A stretch of DNA of 64,000 nucleotides, from NCBI RefSeq assembly GCF_000614185.1, contig NZ_BAKM01000002.1, positions 1 through 64,000 on the forward strand, in the 5' to 3' direction. This stretch comes from Phocaeicola sartorii JCM 17136 = DSM 21941 (GTDB taxonomy: Bacteria; Bacteroidota; Bacteroidia; Bacteroidales; Bacteroidaceae). Positions 60,787 to 64,000 of this stretch are shown here, one piece after another (position 1 is the first letter of the stretch; every line of letters begins with the position of its first letter). The notes beneath the pieces are model-generated. The model was not told the DNA's origin and searched no databases. It worked only from the letters and a program-made list of their open reading frames with translations. Made by a program: the position numbers and the translations under genes.

Positions 60787-60866
60787 CTTTTTTGAATGAT
60801 AAAATATGTTTGTTATATGACTATAATCTCATAAAGGTATCATTGTCCCATATTGTCGGTTTTTTC

Positions 60867-61832
60867 TTATTTCCCTATAAGCCATTGAGCTTTTGTATTT
60901 ATAAATCGAATAATGGCAAATAATAATACCCACATAATACTCTGTTCGAGAAGCTTATACATAAGCTTGTTTTCAATGAACGGCATGATATAATGAGAGC
61001 AAAGTGAAATAAAAAACATGTGCATCATCAATATGACAAGTGTACTTTTCCCTATATATAATATGAATTGTTTGCTTTTTCCTTCTTGCTGAGAGAAAAA
61101 GTGGCACAGAGTTAAGATACCTGTTATTCCGATAAAAGCTATGATGATATAATATATCTCTGGATGGGGGATAGTGTTACTACTCAAATCCAGCGATTTT
61201 TTTGTGAAGAATACAGAAATGGCAGGAATCGCAAGTAAAATGATTATCCATCTTTTTTTGTGAACGGTGGTTATTTTCTTATTGATTGTATCTTTTAATA
61301 AATGCCCTGTACCATAAAAAAATATGGCTATGAATACGCTGCAAATATTGTAAGGTAATACTATGTCTTTATGATGGAGAAAGCCGCTAACGCAGAGGCA
61401 TCCAATCATCAGCAATATTTTTCCTTTCAGATTGGTTGCTGTTCTATTGATAATGAAATAGAATAGTTCACTTAAGAAAAGAATAAATATAAACCAATAA
61501 GCATTGGGTAACTTATATGTTAAGCTTTTTAGAGGATAGTAATCGGGCATGAGCAATGCTGATAACACAAGCATAATACAAGTAAAATATAGGCATGGTA
61601 GCAGTAATGTCCGAATCCTTTTTTTAAAGAAAGGTGTAAATTTGGGGTATCGTGAATCGTTGAAGCATAGTCCTGATAACAGGAAAAATAAGGGCATATG
61701 GAATGAGCTGATATAATGTCCTGTTATCCCGTGACCATTGATACTGTGACCGATTACAACTAAAATAATACCAATACCTTTGGCTAGGTCGATATATTCT
61801 AATCTTTGTGGACTTTGAGTTGAATTTTTCAT
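60867..61832 (-). CDS. Membrane acyltransferase (family 3)
   Basis: 321 residues from the ATG at 61832; an in-frame ATG at 61886 would overlap the PIN gene and add residues with no family likeness. The signature RLEYIDLAKGIGIILVVIGH and SFHMPLFFLLSGLCF at the start and about ten hydrophobic segments place it with O-acyltransferases of the Acyl_transf_3 group, the same family as the G9-tract gene at 55542-56524. It starts ten bases after the PIN gene stop and is the first gene of the large capsule locus. Acetylation of a sugar on the periplasmic or cytoplasmic side is inferred. Confidence 0.85.
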   Translation of the reverse strand: MKNSTQSPQRLEYIDLAKGIGIILVVIGHSINGHGITGHYISSFHMPLFFLLSGLCFNDSRYPKFTPFFKKRIRTLLLPCLYFTCIMLVLSALLMPDYYPLKSLTYKLPNAYWFIFILFLSELFYFIINRTATNLKGKILLMIGCLCVSGFLHHKDIVLPYNICSVFIAIFFYGTGHLLKDTINKKITTVHKKRWIIILLAIPAISVFFTKKSLDLSSNTIPHPEIYYIIIAFIGITGILTLCHFFSQQEGKSKQFILYIGKSTLVILMMHMFFISLCSHYIMPFIENKLMYKLLEQSIMWVLLFAIIRFINTKAQWLIGK

Positions 61833-61842
61833 GCTACTTTTT

Positions 61843-62868
61843 TTATTCCAATCTATGTAACACTTCTTCCAAATCAACATCTTCAATATCCAAATAGCTA
61901 CCCTCTTTTTGAAAGTTCAATGTGACTTTGATGTTTGCGGAAGATTTAATGTCTTTTGTACTCCATACATCTCCATACCAGCAATGATCCTCACTATCAT
62001 AATATCCATAATCCAAGTCTTGATGGCGTACTTTTACTTGAAATTCTACTGTCGGGTAGATTTCCACTGATAAGAACTCTTCTGTATTCTCTATTATGTA
62101 ATATTGGGATGGGTTTGCGGATACTTCACATGCTGTAATATCTATATCCGAAATATCGGAGAACCCACAAATGGGGGCGTATAGACTTTCATCATCAAGA
62201 GTTTTAAGAATGCTATCCTCCCAATCTTTTGTCCAAAGAGGAATCATACTTTCTAATTGTGATTCTAAAGAAGTCAGTTCCGTATCTTCAGCCAATTTTT
62301 GACTTACGTATGCTTTGTATTCTATTACTTTTAGGTAGGGACTGTTGTATTTCTTCATATCACCGTCTTGTGATAGAACGATGATTTGTGGAAGTTTGTT
62401 TTTTTTACAATATGTTTCGAGAGCTAAAAGTGCGAAAGCATCAGGAAATTCATCTTTCTTTTTCCCCTCACCAAAGGGCTTTTCTTTGCTAAAGTATTTA
62501 CCAAATATAATATCTACATCTGTGCAATAATCGTAGCCTAATATGTAGGTGTTGGAATGAGTGAGGAATGCTTCTAATGATGTGGAAGCTATCTTGTCCA
62601 TTTCTTTTTTGGAACTTGTATTGCAATATTGGTCGTATCTTTCGTCATGTTTCAATACACAGTTTCCCTTGTCTGTTACTGCATTAAAGGCATGTCGCAT
62701 ATCTGTTTGGATATGATGCGCTATTTCTTTTTTGATGATTTCCGGCATCAAAATGTTGATACGTGATTTGGCTGCCAGATTACATAAGGTTGTTATCCGG
62801 TTTTTCTTCAAAAAGTAGTGCTCGGATATAAAAACGTTTGTATCAATAAAAATTATATCTTTTCCCAT
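61843..62868 (-). CDS. PIN-domain protein with extra C-terminal domain (DUF4935-like)
   Basis: 341 residues. PIN signature at the start (DIIFIDTNVFISEHYF, first Asp in IDTN). Later acidic sites are in KKDEFPDAFALLALETY (E/D pair) and IIVLSQDGDMKKYN. The size is twice that of a simple PIN toxin; the C-terminal part from about residue 200 is acidic and beta-rich (VEIYPTVEFQVKVRHQDLDY), with no family I recognise. This resembles PIN/DUF4935 proteins of accessory DNA. It overlaps the small upstream gene by 26 bases, so the pair is coupled and could be a toxin-antitoxin or defence unit. Target unknown. Confidence 0.78.
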   Translation of the reverse strand: MGKDIIFIDTNVFISEHYFLKKNRITTLCNLAAKSRINILMPEIIKKEIAHHIQTDMRHAFNAVTDKGNCVLKHDERYDQYCNTSSKKEMDKIASTSLEAFLTHSNTYILGYDYCTDVDIIFGKYFSKEKPFGEGKKKDEFPDAFALLALETYCKKNKLPQIIVLSQDGDMKKYNSPYLKVIEYKAYVSQKLAEDTELTSLESQLESMIPLWTKDWEDSILKTLDDESLYAPICGFSDISDIDITACEVSANPSQYYIIENTEEFLSVEIYPTVEFQVKVRHQDLDYGYYDSEDHCWYGDVWSTKDIKSSANIKVTLNFQKEGSYLDIEDVDLEEVLHRLE

Positions 62869-63202
62869 ATAGCATCTTATTTATATCTTCGACAGAACAT
62901 CCCGTCTCATCCGCGATTCTTTTTATCACTTCCGGCATTTTGTCCGTAACCGTAGGAGGCATTATAAGCTGGTTGAATTCTTTTTCAAAATATTCAAAGT
63001 CAGGTGATGACCATGATTTTTGAAAATCCAATACTCCTTTTCTTCCCTCCGTAGTATCAGCCGGATAAATGTTGATATCTTCATTGTTTTTCACTTTTAC
63101 CAATACAGTCCTGACGGAATCATCCGGTTGGGGGAGATGCAAAAGCATGGCATAGTCATAGATTGACTTTCTGCTGATAAAATAACGGTTCTTTTCTTCC
63201 AT
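62843..63202 (-). CDS. Small partner of the PIN protein (unknown family)
   Basis: 119 residues. Not recognised. The first half is basic and aromatic (YFISRKSIYDYAMLLHLPQP), the second contains KMPEVIKRIADETGCSVEDI, which could be a helix-turn-helix-like or UBA-like element. The gene starts ahead of the PIN gene and overlaps it by 26 bases in another frame, which means strict co-translation. By position it could be an antitoxin or regulator. The 150-base gap downstream of the MORN gene shows no clear promoter. Confidence 0.6.
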   Translation of the reverse strand: MEEKNRYFISRKSIYDYAMLLHLPQPDDSVRTVLVKVKNNEDINIYPADTTEGRKGVLDFQKSWSSPDFEYFEKEFNQLIMPPTVTDKMPEVIKRIADETGCSVEDINKMLYGKRYNFY

Positions 63203-63352
63203 GTGTAAGTAGTAAGCGCTAACTGTCTTTTATTTATATATATTAATTATCGGTTATTTACCGTCAAGAATGATTTCAATTTTAACATTAACGATTGCTT
63301 TTTATACTAGAAATGCCTTAGGAGCGTATGTTGACTTATATCAGAATCCTCA

Positions 63353-64000
63353 TCATTCATCTTCTCCCCTTAGTGATTCTTCTTTTTTGTAATTCCCGGC
63401 AGGACTATAGTAATAAGATGTTCTTTTTATAGTAACACTATTAGTTTGGTATAATTCTTCTCTATATTTATGGTCAACCGGATATTTGATAGAAAGCAAT
63501 GGATATTCGGTAATTTTCACCACTCGGGAACCATTTATTATACTGTCGCGTTTTAAAGTTCCTTGGGTAAAGTTTCCTGTATAAGTTTTTTTTAATAGAG
63601 AATCGACAAAGATGCCTTCTCCTTCAAAATACCCCTTGCTCAAGTTACCTGAGTATGATGATCCGTTTTTCAGCTTGAGGAAGTTGTAACCTGAAAGTGG
63701 AGTGTTATTATTGTCTTTGAATCCATTGAATGTCTCATCTATATCGTAACCGTAAACGTATGAGGGCATTTCCACTTCAACTACGGTGTGAAAAATTATT
63801 TGTCCGTCTTTTCTTATCGGATCGTCTTTTGTATACCGTGCTATCCAAAAAATCTTCTCTTGTTTTTTCTGTATTTCGTAGCTTCGGCAATAAAAGTGAC
63901 ATTTTTTCGATGAATATATGTCTTCATATTTATAATAGCCGATTCGGAGAATCGAATTTTCTTTATTTATATCGGAGTTTCTTATGAGTATTTTGTTACG
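63353..64000 (-). CDS. MORN-repeat-like protein (partial, runs off the window)
   Basis: The frame is open from the right edge of the window to a TGA at 63353-63355; the start lies outside. The last 140 residues contain MORN-type repeats: GSSYSGNLSKGYFEGEGIF and KKTYTGNFTQG follow the YxGxxxxGxxxGxG pattern. Upstream of these, still in frame, are about 70 residues (YCRSYEIQKKQEKIFWIARY, then GQIIFHTVVEVE) of unknown type. MORN repeats bind membranes or proteins. No link to neighbours can be shown, except shared orientation. Translation could begin at an internal GTG at 63775, but the longer frame is more convincing. Confidence 0.6.
   Translation of the reverse strand, partial: RNKILIRNSDINKENSILRIGYYKYEDIYSSKKCHFYCRSYEIQKKQEKIFWIARYTKDDPIRKDGQIIFHTVVEVEMPSYVYGYDIDETFNGFKDNNNTPLSGYNFLKLKNGSSYSGNLSKGYFEGEGIFVDSLLKKTYTGNFTQGTLKRDSIINGSRVVKITEYPLLSIKYPVDHKYREELYQTNSVTIKRTSYYYSPAGNYKKEESLRGEDE

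Overview
The window looks like a chromosome segment of a gut Bacteroidales bacterium (Bacteroides, Phocaeicola or a close relative). The evidence is the mix of polysaccharide-degrading glycoside hydrolases, FimB/Mfa2-type fimbrial lipoproteins, two capsule/exopolysaccharide loci, Bacteroides-style promoters (TTTG about 20 bp before TAnnTTTG) and an AT-leaning base composition. I saw no rRNA, tRNA or CRISPR array. The only insertion-sequence trace is an IS982-like remnant near 55.3 kb.

Layout. 0-5.2 kb (+): tail of a capsule locus (Wzy polymerase, GT2, Stealth phosphotransferase, GT4, GT2). 5.3-6.0 kb (+): PIN-domain toxin-antitoxin pair. 6.1-8.1 kb (+): DUF1972 glycosyltransferase plus YjbH-like outer-surface protein. 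8.2-8.34 kb: relic of an AAA-ATPase/PD-(D/E)XK gene. 8.4-13.3 kb (+): a three-gene module with its own promoter and a structured leader: a retron-type reverse transcriptase with a long C-terminal extension, a receiver-like protein, and a pseudo-receiver/receiver/HEPN-like protein. 13.4-14.7 kb (-): enolase. 14.9-24.2 kb (+): GH95, GH105, GH140, and a GH78 fused to a sialidase-like domain. 24.3-31.5 kb (-): fimbrial/adhesin lipoprotein operon. 31.7-37.8 kb (+): GH127, GH141, GH78. 37.9-42.4 kb (-): HAD protein, lipoprotein, second YjbH-like pair and GT2. 42.5-45.5 kb (-): Septu (ptuA/ptuB) defence system and a separate ATPase. 45.6-61.8 kb (-): second, much larger capsule locus with Wzx, Wzy, many glycosyltransferases, pyruvyl and acetyl transferases. 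61.8-64 kb (-): PIN protein with a small partner, and a MORN-repeat protein running off the window.

How the genes work together. The glycoside hydrolase families (GH95, 105, 140, 78, 127, 141) together fit breakdown of pectic rhamnogalacturonan, most likely RG-II side chains. No SusC/SusD pair lies in the window, and the set is split in two by the fimbrial operon. The two capsule loci run toward each other. Defence or toxin modules (PIN pairs, the RT module, Septu) sit at the borders between metabolic and surface blocks.

A caution for every reader: about 22 frame breaks interrupt otherwise well conserved genes. All but one have the same sign (one base missing), and many lie in short homopolymers. 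This looks more like systematic base undercalling than like many real pseudogenes, so I give whole spans for those genes. The RT module, ptuAB and enolase are intact. The best candidate for an undescribed system is the RT/receiver/HEPN module at 8.4-13.3 kb.
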